Source: Lachnospiraceae bacterium XPB1003
GTDB lineage: Bacteria > Bacillota > Clostridia > Lachnospirales > Lachnospiraceae
NCBI GenBank assembly: GCA_900102065.1
Contig: FMVK01000013.1
Coordinates: 1-64,000, forward strand
Direction of reading: 5' to 3'
Length of the DNA: 64,000 nucleotides
The notes under the pieces were generated by a model. It searched no databases. It had not been told where the DNA came from and saw only the letters and a list, made by a program, of their open reading frames with translations. A program made the position numbers and the translations under genes. Shown here in pieces: positions 15,715-24,351 of this stretch; positions within the stretch are counted from its first letter, which is position 1, and the number at the start of each line of letters is the position of its first letter.

Positions 15715-17661
15715 CTATCTGCAAACCTTCGGAAGTTTGAATTCCTTTAAATACTTGATAAAATCATCTCCCGAAACAGGTTTCGAAAAATAATATCCCT
15801 GAAAATAATCGCATCCCAGATCCAGAAGTTTCTTTATCTGTTCCTCTGTCTCAACACCTTCCTGAACCACTTTAAGCTTAAGCTTTTTGGCCATATCATA
15901 GGTATTCTTCAGAGTCGCATCAGCCTTGGGATTCTTCTCTGCCGACCAGAGGATGGACTTATCGATCTTCATTATCTTGAAGGGCATATTATACAGGTAA
16001 GAGATATTTGAATATCCTGTCCCGTAATCATCCAACGATAATGAAATACCATTCTTTTCAAACCTGTCGATATTACCTGCAACCGTTTCACTGTTAGCTA
16101 TCATAGCCGAAGTTTCGGTTATCTCAAAATTAATATGCTGAGGTCCTAAGTTGAAGTGCCTCATGATACCCACAAATTCTTCTGCCAGTCTGCTCTTGGC
16201 ACACTGAACCGCCGAGAGATTGACCTCCACATATCTTACTCCAAGTTTTTCCAGATTCTCATTGTCGAAGAACTCACAGACTTTTCTGAAAACTATCTCG
16301 CCGATTTCCAGTATACAGCCTTCCCTTTCTGCAATCTTTATCATATCTTCCGGAGGAGTGTATCCATACACCGGATCAAAAAGCCTGATCAAAGCTTCTG
16401 CTGCAGTTATCTTCTTCTCCTTTGCCGAATAGATAGGCTGATAAAAAACCTGGAATCCGCCGTTTTCCAGAGCCCGTCTCACAGCTTCCAATATCTTCTC
16501 ATCTTCATTCTCGCCTATAAGTTCCTCCGGTGTCCCTATTTTATCACCGTTCTCATTTTTCCTGTCATAAGAGATCAAGAGCTTGACCAGCTCTTTCATA
16601 TTCCGTACCTGCTCGGGACATCTCACTGTCATATAATCTGCTGACAGAACGGTCTCCATGGTACCCACGCGCCAGGGAGATAGGAATCTCTTCTCTATTG
16701 CAGTCATAGCTCTGTCAAGGTCATCCTGCCCTGTACCGCTCACGCGATAGATTATCACATCGCTGCTTTCACGGAACACTCCGCCGCGTCGTCCGTTATC
16801 ATAGATATACTGAACAACCTGCCGCATGAAATATTCCGCTTCCGCAACACCAAAAGACTCCGCCAAAACTTTATAATCATTTACCCTAATAAAAATCAGC
16901 CAGAAATTTCTTTCAAGCTTGAAATCCTCCGCCGAAAAATCCATCATGTATTTTCTGAACATTGCCCCGGCATCGTCAAAAATCTCTTCCGGTCTCAGGC
17001 CCACATAAATAAGATCTACCATAACGATCGCTGCGGTAAAAGGAGCAAATCTTACATTCTGAAATGCAACCTGTCCGGCAATGATCGCAGTCAAAAACAG
17101 GCCATCCCGCATAACATGGAGCATAAGGTTCCGATCAAAAAGCTTTCTGTATCTCAAACCCACTACATGTTCCAGAATCAGATAATAAAATAAAACAGCA
17201 TACTGAATATACTTAACAACCGGAAGTTCACGCAGATCAATGATATCGATATTTCTTATTCCGTAATATGCAACGATCCCTGTCAGGCACAAAAGCGTTG
17301 CAGCCGCCACGCTGTATACTCTTATGCGCCATTTGAACATGCTCTTTCCGTCGATCCTGGTAAAGCTGACAAGATATAGCGTGAACATTGCTATAAAAAA
17401 CAGCTGAAGGAAAACAACCGCAAGATTAGATATATATATAAATACCTTCAATGAACCGGTTATATCATCCAACGGATCATAGGATGTATTTATCAGCCAG
17501 GACGTAAATATATCAAGCAGAGTGATCATCAGAAGAACTATCAACTCACTGCGATAGTATATATAGAAAAGAAGTCCCGATCTTCTCTTTGTCAGCATGA
17601 AACCGGAAATCATGACTATTATGACCACAGCAACAAAATCCAAAAGACAATTGACCATCAT
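15715..17661 (-). CDS. Membrane EAL phosphodiesterase with degenerate GGDEF
   Basis: A 648-residue protein with about seven N-terminal membrane helices (residues 1-230), a degenerate GGDEF-like domain without the GGDEF signature, and a C-terminal EAL domain. The EAL motifs look intact: AEALIRLF, VNLSAVQC, FEITETSA, LDDYGTGYSNISYL, KIDKSIL and VQEGVETEEQ. It should hydrolyse c-di-GMP to pGpG. The start overlaps the stop of the next EAL gene by four bases, so the two are translationally coupled. The N-terminal membrane part may sense an unknown signal. Confidence 0.9.
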   Translation of the reverse strand: MMVNCLLDFVAVVIIVMISGFMLTKRRSGLLFYIYYRSELIVLLMITLLDIFTSWLINTSYDPLDDITGSLKVFIYISNLAVVFLQLFFIAMFTLYLVSFTRIDGKSMFKWRIRVYSVAAATLLCLTGIVAYYGIRNIDIIDLRELPVVKYIQYAVLFYYLILEHVVGLRYRKLFDRNLMLHVMRDGLFLTAIIAGQVAFQNVRFAPFTAAIVMVDLIYVGLRPEEIFDDAGAMFRKYMMDFSAEDFKLERNFWLIFIRVNDYKVLAESFGVAEAEYFMRQVVQYIYDNGRRGGVFRESSDVIIYRVSGTGQDDLDRAMTAIEKRFLSPWRVGTMETVLSADYMTVRCPEQVRNMKELVKLLISYDRKNENGDKIGTPEELIGENEDEKILEAVRRALENGGFQVFYQPIYSAKEKKITAAEALIRLFDPVYGYTPPEDMIKIAEREGCILEIGEIVFRKVCEFFDNENLEKLGVRYVEVNLSAVQCAKSRLAEEFVGIMRHFNLGPQHINFEITETSAMIANSETVAGNIDRFEKNGISLSLDDYGTGYSNISYLYNMPFKIMKIDKSILWSAEKNPKADATLKNTYDMAKKLKLKVVQEGVETEEQIKKLLDLGCDYFQGYYFSKPVSGDDFIKYLKEFKLPKVCR

Positions 17662-19577
17662 TTGTGCGCAGCCTCCTCTCTGTCTTCAAGAAGTCTGCGG
17701 AATCCCTCTTCATCAAGCTGTTCAAAGAAATAGTTGCCTGTCGCATAATCGCACGGCATATCAGGGATCAGATTGTAATATCTCTCATCCTCTACTCCGC
17801 TGACAGCCGTTTTCATCGACAGTTCATGCGCAAGTTCCAGGGTCGACTCCATTGTCACACGTGCCTTCTCATTTCTAACCGCAGCACGCAGCACACCCTT
17901 GTTTATCTTTATCATAGATATTGGCAGATCATATACTGACGAAATATCGGTATACCCGCTTCCATATTCCTCCAGGCAGAAATTGACTCCGCTGTCTGCA
18001 AGCTTTTTCATTTCCGCTTTGAAATTATCATTAACAACAGACATGGTATATTCAGATAGCAGAAGCGTTATCGTTCCCGCTTCTATACCATGTGCTTTGA
18101 CAGTCTCCATAAGCTTGTCCATCATGCCGAACTGCAGTCTCATAGACGGATATATCCTTATAGACAGCATATCTATATTTCTGTAAGCCAGAAGATTTTT
18201 ATCATAGAAACTGCATGCTCCTTCAAATACCATTTCCGAAAGCCTCAGAACATGCCCGCTTCTCTCCGCATATTTGAAAATCTCGTCATCATATACATAT
18301 CCGATTTCATCATCGTAAAAGCGCACCGCCACTTCAACGCCGACTATCCGTTTCTTTTTAAGAGACCATATAGGCGTATATCTCATCTCAAGCCTGTTCT
18401 TGTCGATGGCACTCACCAGAGCCGCACTTATCTTGCTGTTGCGTTCGATATCATGGAGTTCGAAATCCCCCACTCCCATCACGGTTCCGGCCACACCCAC
18501 GGTTGCGAATTTATTTAGTACGCCGTTAAACACAGATTCATCCGGTATCTCATCCGGTACTCGGAGTCTCAAAGCCTTTACCGGAAGTATCTCTTCGCCC
18601 TTAAATCCCTGCCACGGTTCCTGGAAGCGCTTCATTATGCGGCTTATCATTTTATCCACATACCCCTGTGGAGGTCTGGCTATGATAAATGCGAACATTC
18701 CTTCCGACAGATGAAAAAGCTCTGCTTCCGGCGCACAATCCCTAAGAAATGAAAATATCTCTTCCATTTCCTGCTTATTATCTTCTGCTCTCCTTACCTC
18801 GATCTTTCTGAGATCCGGCACATTGAGAGCCACGATATCAAATCGTTTTTTTCCCACCAGCCAGTAACGTACCGTATCTCCAAATGCCTGTCTGCTGAGC
18901 ACAGGGTATTCGGCATCTATCTGATCTCTCGGATTCTGGATCATCAGGAAAAAATATAGCCCCGTAAATGCAATCGCCATTGTTTCCAGAGACGAGTCCT
19001 TGTATACCCCCTGCAAAACCGCGGCAATGAGACATACAGTCACCCCAATAACGATCGTTCTTATCCTTTTATGGATAAAATTCTTTCTGAACCTGATGAT
19101 CACATAGGCAATCCCCAGCAAATAGATCGCAGAGCACGCATACAGTGTCCATAAAAAAGCTCCCCGGACATAGGTTCCGTCTCCAAGATAATAGAATATC
19201 CAATCCGTGAACGGATTGAGGAACACCATGAGCATAGCCAACACCAAAGGTGCCACGATAACACACCTCAGGCTCTTCCCCATCTCACGCCAGGTCCTTA
19301 CATTGCTGTAAACATAAACGAATAAAAAGGGAACAATAAGAGTATGAGTACAAAAATACAGAAAACTGCCTATATAAAACAGTCTGTAATCAGCGGAACC
19401 CAAGTATGCCTTGAGGAAAATCTGTACCAGATCGGTCACAGCCGTAACAGCATTGGAAACAACCATTACATCGAAGAGAACACTCTGGGAATTGCGAACG
19501 CGGTTCATTCTTATGTGATAATGCAGGACAAAGCCGGACATGACAATGGCAGCTATGGCAAAAGTCGCCTTCATCAT
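17658..19577 (-). CDS. Membrane protein with degenerate, probably inactive EAL domain
   Basis: A 639-residue paralogue of its neighbours, with about eight membrane helices, a degenerate GGDEF region and an EAL-like domain. Key residues are changed: the EALLR position reads VEVAVRF, the VNLS Asn is lost (LSIRIYPSM), the catalytic Asp pair reads LEEYGSGY, and the last Glu motif is SGVEDE. It is therefore more likely a c-di-GMP-binding or regulatory protein than an enzyme. I set the start at the ATG at 19577, ten bases after AAGGAGG. A TTGCCG/TACAAT promoter with 18-bp spacing lies at 19660-19631. It overlaps the active EAL gene by four bases. Confidence 0.85.
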   Translation of the reverse strand: MMKATFAIAAIVMSGFVLHYHIRMNRVRNSQSVLFDVMVVSNAVTAVTDLVQIFLKAYLGSADYRLFYIGSFLYFCTHTLIVPFLFVYVYSNVRTWREMGKSLRCVIVAPLVLAMLMVFLNPFTDWIFYYLGDGTYVRGAFLWTLYACSAIYLLGIAYVIIRFRKNFIHKRIRTIVIGVTVCLIAAVLQGVYKDSSLETMAIAFTGLYFFLMIQNPRDQIDAEYPVLSRQAFGDTVRYWLVGKKRFDIVALNVPDLRKIEVRRAEDNKQEMEEIFSFLRDCAPEAELFHLSEGMFAFIIARPPQGYVDKMISRIMKRFQEPWQGFKGEEILPVKALRLRVPDEIPDESVFNGVLNKFATVGVAGTVMGVGDFELHDIERNSKISAALVSAIDKNRLEMRYTPIWSLKKKRIVGVEVAVRFYDDEIGYVYDDEIFKYAERSGHVLRLSEMVFEGACSFYDKNLLAYRNIDMLSIRIYPSMRLQFGMMDKLMETVKAHGIEAGTITLLLSEYTMSVVNDNFKAEMKKLADSGVNFCLEEYGSGYTDISSVYDLPISMIKINKGVLRAAVRNEKARVTMESTLELAHELSMKTAVSGVEDERYYNLIPDMPCDYATGNYFFEQLDEEGFRRLLEDREEAAHK

Positions 19578-19630
19578 AGTTTGACCGCCTCCTTCCGCTT
19601 TGCCTGACAGCAATAAAATAAACCATTTAT

Positions 19631-19702
19631 ATTGTACTACAAACGATGCATTCACGGCAACTACAGCTATTCTTGACCTTATATTACCGATTATCTTATA
19701 AT
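19631..19702. promoter_or_regulatory. Divergent promoters between two EAL loci
   Basis: Minus strand: -35 TTGCCG (19655-19660) and -10 TACAAT (19631-19636), 18 bp apart, for the 19577 gene. Plus strand: -35 TTGACC (19673-19678) and -10 TATAAT (19697-19702), 18 bp apart, for the 19709 gene. The plus -10 ends only six bases before the ATG, so that transcript may be leaderless. Confidence 0.7.
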
Positions 19703-19708
19703 CAAGGC

Positions 19709-21658
19709 ATGACAAATTTGGTTTTTTTCAGCAGCGCGCTGATCTTATCGGTATCCTGCATAGTTTATTCCGCCAACCGCAAAACTCTTCAGAAGGTACA
19801 GGGTTATGCTTTTTTTATGTTGCTCATAAATCTGGCGGTATCTTCCACAGCGGACATCATAAGTAATTATATAGAAAGTTCGCGGGTGGCTACAGGCGGC
19901 CTGCTTTTTACACAGATATTAACACAGTATATCTACTTTGTTGCTCATTCTCTGTTAGCTCCGACTTTTGCCCTGTATATAATGATGGTAAACGGATCTG
20001 CTATAGCAAAAAAGAAGTGTTTCTATTATCTTTTTTTCATCCCGGCAATCCTTGCCGAAGTACTTATTCTGTCCAATCCTTACCACAATCTCGTCTTTTT
20101 CTATGACCAGAATGCCGATTTTGTGCGCGGTCCCGGAGAATGGCTCATCTATTTGATGGCTTTACTCTACGTAGCTACGGGTATCTACTATCTGATCAAG
20201 TACAGAAAAGCTATAAACGCAGTGACCAACCTGACACTCTGGTATTTCTTCTCATTTACTATCGCCGGTGTCATCGTTCAGGCTACCTATGACAATCTCA
20301 AGGTGGAGCTTTTTGCCGAAGCTCTTTCAATGCTGGGGCTGATGCTTGCGATCGAAGATGACGAAAGCATGATAGACCCTATCTCAAGGGCTTATAACAG
20401 ATCTGCATTTATGGCCGAGAACACCAGGCTTATACTCACAAAACACCATTACACTGTAGTCAGTCTCAATCTTACCAACTACCGCTTCTTTAGCCGCATG
20501 CTGCACTTTAACGAGCAGAGTGACCTGCTTCACATGATATCCACGTGGTTAAAGCGCCTGGACAGGCAGACTAATGTTTACCGTGTATCCGAATGCAACT
20601 TCTCTCTCATCATCCTCGGAAAAACCAATGATGAGATCAACAGCATAATAAAGAAGATCACTGCAAGATTTAATGAAGGCTGGATATACGGACGCATAGC
20701 GCTTGACTTCAATGTTCAGATGAGGATCGCCAATGTTCCGGAAGACGTTTCCAATCCCGAGCTCCTTATGGAACTGGCAGAAGATATGGATACCGTCGAG
20801 AAGAAGGGTGTAACCATACAGCGAAATGATGATCTGTACTTCCTGGCACGTAAAGTACAGGTTGAAAGTGCTCTTCACCGCGCAATCACAGAGAACAGAT
20901 TCGAAGTATACTATCAGCCCATCTGGTTCTCCGGAACGGAGAAGATCTACTCAGCAGAGGCGTTACTCAGACTGACTGACCCCGACCTCGGAAGACTCTC
21001 TCCCGAGGAGATCATTCCCATAGCAGAACACAACGGACTCATCGGCGAGATCGGAAGGATAGTATTTGACAGTGTTTGTGCTTTTATTGCCGATCCCAGA
21101 TTCAAAGAACTTGGCCTTAAGTATATAGAAGTCAACCTCAGTGTTTATCAGCTTATCATGGCCAATACCGTTGAACAGTTTGAGGAATCGATGCGCCGTC
21201 ACGGAGTGACTCCCGATATGATCAATTTGGAGATCACCGAGTCTGCATCCCTTAATTCTTCCGGCACCGTTGAATCCGCCATAGATGAACTCAAGAATGC
21301 CGGATTCCACTTCTCTCTCGACGACTACGGAACCGGATATTCCAATCTCACTTATATAATCAGTATGGATTTCCTTAATATCAAATCCGATAAGGGACTG
21401 CTTTGGGCTTCCGATACAGACGAGAACTCGAAGAAACTCCTTATGGACAGCATACGCATGATGCGCAGGCTGGGTATGAATGTTATCCAGGAAGGCGTGG
21501 AGACCAAGGAACAGCTTGATCTGGTACTGGAAGCCGGTGCAAACCTTATCCAGGGTTATTACTTCTCCAAACCACTCCCCAAAGAAGATTTCATCGACTA
21601 TGTCAGAGACTATAACACTTCCAATAAGAACAAGCCCAAGATAATCGGAATGACCTGA
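19709..21658 (+). CDS. Membrane EAL phosphodiesterase
   Basis: A 649-residue c-di-GMP phosphodiesterase with seven to eight N-terminal membrane helices, a degenerate GGDEF domain (the signature position reads RVSECNFSLI) and a C-terminal EAL domain with AEALLRL, VNLSVYQL, LEITESAS, LDDYGTGYSNLTYI, NIKSDKGLL and IQEGVETKEQ, ending QGYYFSKPLP. The catalytic set appears complete; the usual KIDKSF segment is KSDKGL with the lysine kept. The ATG at 19709 has no convincing Shine-Dalgarno because the -10 box is six bases upstream. It is divergent from two paralogues and is followed by a c-di-GMP-type riboswitch. Confidence 0.9.
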   Translation: MTNLVFFSSALILSVSCIVYSANRKTLQKVQGYAFFMLLINLAVSSTADIISNYIESSRVATGGLLFTQILTQYIYFVAHSLLAPTFALYIMMVNGSAIAKKKCFYYLFFIPAILAEVLILSNPYHNLVFFYDQNADFVRGPGEWLIYLMALLYVATGIYYLIKYRKAINAVTNLTLWYFFSFTIAGVIVQATYDNLKVELFAEALSMLGLMLAIEDDESMIDPISRAYNRSAFMAENTRLILTKHHYTVVSLNLTNYRFFSRMLHFNEQSDLLHMISTWLKRLDRQTNVYRVSECNFSLIILGKTNDEINSIIKKITARFNEGWIYGRIALDFNVQMRIANVPEDVSNPELLMELAEDMDTVEKKGVTIQRNDDLYFLARKVQVESALHRAITENRFEVYYQPIWFSGTEKIYSAEALLRLTDPDLGRLSPEEIIPIAEHNGLIGEIGRIVFDSVCAFIADPRFKELGLKYIEVNLSVYQLIMANTVEQFEESMRRHGVTPDMINLEITESASLNSSGTVESAIDELKNAGFHFSLDDYGTGYSNLTYIISMDFLNIKSDKGLLWASDTDENSKKLLMDSIRMMRRLGMNVIQEGVETKEQLDLVLEAGANLIQGYYFSKPLPKEDFIDYVRDYNTSNKNKPKIIGMT

Positions 21659-21773
21659 ATTAATCACCAAAAAATGTAATACGCTTTTGTTGAAGATTAG
21701 TATTTTAGCTTGTTTAAAAACTATATGATTTTTGATAACATATTATATATATGTGATCATACATTGATAATCT

Positions 21774-21895
21774 GTTCGGTACAACCGGGGCGACCCGGCG
21801 CCACAAAGCTATAGGGACTCCGATATCGGAGTCAGCCAGTTGCAACCTTTGTCAGACATTTTTGTGGCGTTATGAGCAACACGGAATGTTTTTTT
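21774..21895 (+). promoter_or_regulatory. Divergent c-di-GMP-I (GEMM) riboswitch with terminator platform, predicted OFF
   Basis: Core features: hairpin CCGGG-GCGA-CCCGG (21785-21798, GNRA loop), CACAAAGCTATAGGG (21802-21816), an 18-base self-complementary hairpin (21816-21833) and CAGCCAGTTGC (21833-21843), the order seen in class I c-di-GMP aptamers. The usual GGCAAACC and GACGCAAAGC blocks are altered here (GGTACAACC and GCCACAAAGC). CGCCACAAA (21799-21807) is perfectly complementary to TTTGTGGCG (21861-21869). That pairing would break the terminator at 21856-21895, so ligand binding should favour termination. The gene controlled is the one at 21918. Confidence 0.7.
21856..21895 (+). terminator. 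Riboswitch-controlled terminator
   Basis: ACATT (21856-21860) pairs with AATGT (21885-21889), extended inward by wobble pairs and TGTG with CAC, followed by seven T residues (21889-21895). Its 5' arm overlaps the segment that can pair back to the riboswitch core. Confidence 0.7.
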
Positions 21896-21917
21896 ATTTC
21901 GTGGATCGGATAAAAAT

Positions 21918-22820
21918 ATGACTAAAGGAACGATTAAAAATCTTATAGTAAGAATGGTCTCAACGGTTGTGATACCTATTGTTATCATGACTTCTGAGCC
22001 TGCTTTTGTTTTCGCCCAGACAGACTACGGCGAGACTCCGGCGGGACATAATACTTTATCCCAGGATCAGAGTACAACAATCGAATTTACACCTGTTCAG
22101 GACGGTTATTACGCGGTTCCCGGCAGTACCGCCAATGACCTTGCCACATCCCAGCGACTGGGGCTTGAAGTATTGGATTCGGTTTATAAGGAAGTGGGCA
22201 GCCTTGCCTATCTTGATGTCAAATATCTGCAGAGATCAAACGGTACATTTACCATGGTCCTCTCACAGAAGGATATAAGCACCATCAATACAATGCACGC
22301 CTCTGTGAGCGCATGGCTTGATGCCAATATGCAGACCATTGTTCCAAACGGCACATCCAAAGAAAGAGCTATAACTCTTGTAGCAAATTGGGTGGCAAAT
22401 AATATGACATATGATTATAATGCTACCAGGGACAGAGCGCTGCTTGTCAGTTACCAGAATGCCATGAGCTGCTTCGAAAAGGGAACCGGGGTGTGCGTTA
22501 CCTACGCAACAGCATTCAACTGCATGATCAATTATCTGCCCATAAATGCAATGACTGACCGTGTGGATTATTTAAGCGCCAGCAGCGGAACATATACTAT
22601 CCCCACCAAGCTGATATCCAACGATACACATGCATGGTCTGCCCTTGGTGAATCCGACGGGTGGCATCTTTACGATATTACATTTTATGATAACGATGAT
22701 GGGCATAAGAGTGCCGAATACCTCGATATGAGCCTTGCAACGACCAATGACGGGCACCACTCGAATATCCGCACGAATCTTGGCGGATCCCAGGCTATCG
22801 CTTACAACACAGATCACTGA
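21918..22820 (+). CDS. Secreted transglutaminase-like cysteine protease/transferase domain protein
   Basis: A 300-residue exported protein. The N-terminal signal peptide (about residues 1-33) ends near FVFAQT. The C-terminal half is a transglutaminase-like domain: a helical lead-in (KERAITLVANWVANNMTYDY), the nucleophile Cys in KGTGVCVTYATAFN, the His in NDTHAWSAL and the Asp in HLYDITFYD, giving a complete Cys-His-Asp triad. Such proteins cleave or crosslink surface proteins. The gene lies directly behind a c-di-GMP-type riboswitch, so its output should depend on the second messenger that the neighbouring EAL proteins degrade. The ribosome site is weak (GGATCGGATAA). Confidence 0.85.
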   Translation: MTKGTIKNLIVRMVSTVVIPIVIMTSEPAFVFAQTDYGETPAGHNTLSQDQSTTIEFTPVQDGYYAVPGSTANDLATSQRLGLEVLDSVYKEVGSLAYLDVKYLQRSNGTFTMVLSQKDISTINTMHASVSAWLDANMQTIVPNGTSKERAITLVANWVANNMTYDYNATRDRALLVSYQNAMSCFEKGTGVCVTYATAFNCMINYLPINAMTDRVDYLSASSGTYTIPTKLISNDTHAWSALGESDGWHLYDITFYDNDDGHKSAEYLDMSLATTNDGHHSNIRTNLGGSQAIAYNTDH

Positions 22821-22843
22821 CTAAAATACACTGAGGAGGGAAA

Positions 22844-23722
22844 ATGACACTTATTAAGGCTTTTTTTATTGCTTTATCAACTTACTCAAGGATTCCTGTA
22901 CCCAATTTTGAGTGGAAAGAAAAGGACATGAAATTTACCCCCGTATTCTTTCCTATCGTGGGATTGATAATAGGAGCAGCGGAATTTCTGGTCTACAGTC
23001 TTTTCAAGAAAGTCAATCTTCCCGTATTCGCAATGTCCATACTTATATGTGTGGTTCCCATCATCATCACCAAAGGAATACATTTCAACGGATACATGCA
23101 TACTCTCGACGCGCTCAGCTTCGGCGGAAAAAATGAAAAGCGCCTCGAGATCTTAAGAGACCTTCACGTAGGCGCTTACTCCGTTATCAAGATGTTTGTT
23201 TTTGTAGGACTTTTCCTCGGATCGGTTTATCTTCTTTTATTCTACTCTTTTGATAATTCCCTTCTGACATTTTCACAGGATCTGTTTTCCGGATCAATGC
23301 TGCTTGAAGATACTGCAGTGATGGTTGCCGCACCCTATACCATCGAGCAGTTGGTAATGATATGGGCTCTCGGATTTACACTTTCAAGGCTCATGACCGC
23401 TATATCTGTCGTAACATTTTCATTTTCCGACAAGACCGGTATCATGTATAAGTTCTCGGGACGCGACTCCAAGGGAAGTGTTAACAAGCCCGCGCTTATC
23501 TGCCTTATCATCGAGGAACTGGCAGTGATCACCGCCATGATCGTGATCAATTCCATCGCAGGAAGCGCAGTGATTGCCGTAACACTCTTAATATTCATAT
23601 ACTACTCTCTGATATCTCATAAGAAATTCGGTGGATTCACAGGCGACCTTGCCGGCTGGTTCTTATGCATAGCAGAGCTCGGTATGACTCTTACCGTCGC
23701 CCTGTTGGCTGTTATCGCTTAA
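22844..23722 (+). CDS. CobS-like adenosylcobinamide-GDP ribazoletransferase
   Basis: A 292-residue polytopic membrane protein of the CobS family, which joins adenosylcobinamide-GDP to alpha-ribazole late in cobalamin synthesis. Recognisable blocks are FFIALSTYSRIPVP, FPIVGLIIG, KGIHFNGYMHTLDALSFGG, KRLEILRDLHVGAYSVI and the C-terminal FGGFTGDLAGWFL. In the family motif GGxHxDGxxDTxD the first two acidic residues are replaced (N in HFNG, H in YMHT), so activity is uncertain. AGGAGGG lies upstream of the ATG. No other cobalamin gene is in the window. Confidence 0.8.
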   Translation: MTLIKAFFIALSTYSRIPVPNFEWKEKDMKFTPVFFPIVGLIIGAAEFLVYSLFKKVNLPVFAMSILICVVPIIITKGIHFNGYMHTLDALSFGGKNEKRLEILRDLHVGAYSVIKMFVFVGLFLGSVYLLLFYSFDNSLLTFSQDLFSGSMLLEDTAVMVAAPYTIEQLVMIWALGFTLSRLMTAISVVTFSFSDKTGIMYKFSGRDSKGSVNKPALICLIIEELAVITAMIVINSIAGSAVIAVTLLIFIYYSLISHKKFGGFTGDLAGWFLCIAELGMTLTVALLAVIA

Positions 23723-23736
23723 ACATTTTCACCGTT

Positions 23737-24144
23737 TTAACTCTCGATTATGTTGCGGAGCTCATCTACTGAGTTCTGCACCTGTTCGAGCATTTTGGAC
23801 ATTTCTTTGAGTCTCACTCTTTCTTCGGGACTGATCACGCCGTCCCTTGCGATCTCGATAAGATCATCCGACATTTCATTCATTGCTCTTGCGGAATTCA
23901 TGAACTTGATGACTACTCTGTCAACTCTGCCGGATCCGTCTCCTTCAAATTCATCCTTAAGAAGATAATCCGTCGAAACGTTATACCATGTGCTGAGATC
24001 CACGATCTTGGAAGTATCAGGAACAGCATTTCCGAGCTCCCATTTCGATACCGTCTGTCTGCTCACTCCCAGGGCATCCGCCACATCTTCCTGTGAGCAT
24101 CCTTTTTTGTCTCTGAGATAAGTAAGTTTCTGAGCTATGTTCAT
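23737..24144 (-). CDS. XRE-family transcriptional regulator
   Basis: A 135-residue regulator. Residues 1-60 are a Cro/C1-type HTH (KLTYLRDKKGCSQEDVADALGVSRQTVSKWELGNAVPD), followed by STDYLLKDE. The rest is a helical dimerisation part with a DGVISPEERVRLKEMSKMLEQVQ stretch. RBS GGGTGAGGATAAG precedes the ATG. Its promoter and two palindromes at 24178-24234 suggest autoregulation. It is divergent from the LemA gene, and may control it. Confidence 0.9.
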   Translation of the reverse strand: MNIAQKLTYLRDKKGCSQEDVADALGVSRQTVSKWELGNAVPDTSKIVDLSTWYNVSTDYLLKDEFEGDGSGRVDRVVIKFMNSARAMNEMSDDLIEIARDGVISPEERVRLKEMSKMLEQVQNSVDELRNIIES

Positions 24145-24177
24145 CTTATCCTCACCCTTTCGTCAGCCTTTATAATT

Positions 24178-24234
24178 GCAGGATATCCTGCCCTTCTTAT
24201 GTTTTAGGATACGTATCGCATCTTTTTTTGTCAA
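24178..24234 (-). promoter_or_regulatory. Promoter of the XRE gene with two palindromic operator candidates
   Basis: On the minus strand -35 TTGACA (24229-24234) and -10 TATCCT (24206-24211) are 17 bp apart. The palindrome GATACGTATC (24208-24217) overlaps the -10. A perfect 14-bp palindrome GCAGGATATCCTGC (24178-24191) lies just downstream of the predicted start. Both share GGATA/TATCC half sites. Confidence 0.65.
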
Positions 24235-24351
24235 CTCTCAGTTGCGCAAGTTATACCCGCAATTGGTAGAAATCCTTGACTCATATGAAGTATATTATAA
24301 CCATACAAACAGCTACAGTGATTTTTATAGTTTAAGAGGAGGAAAGAAATC

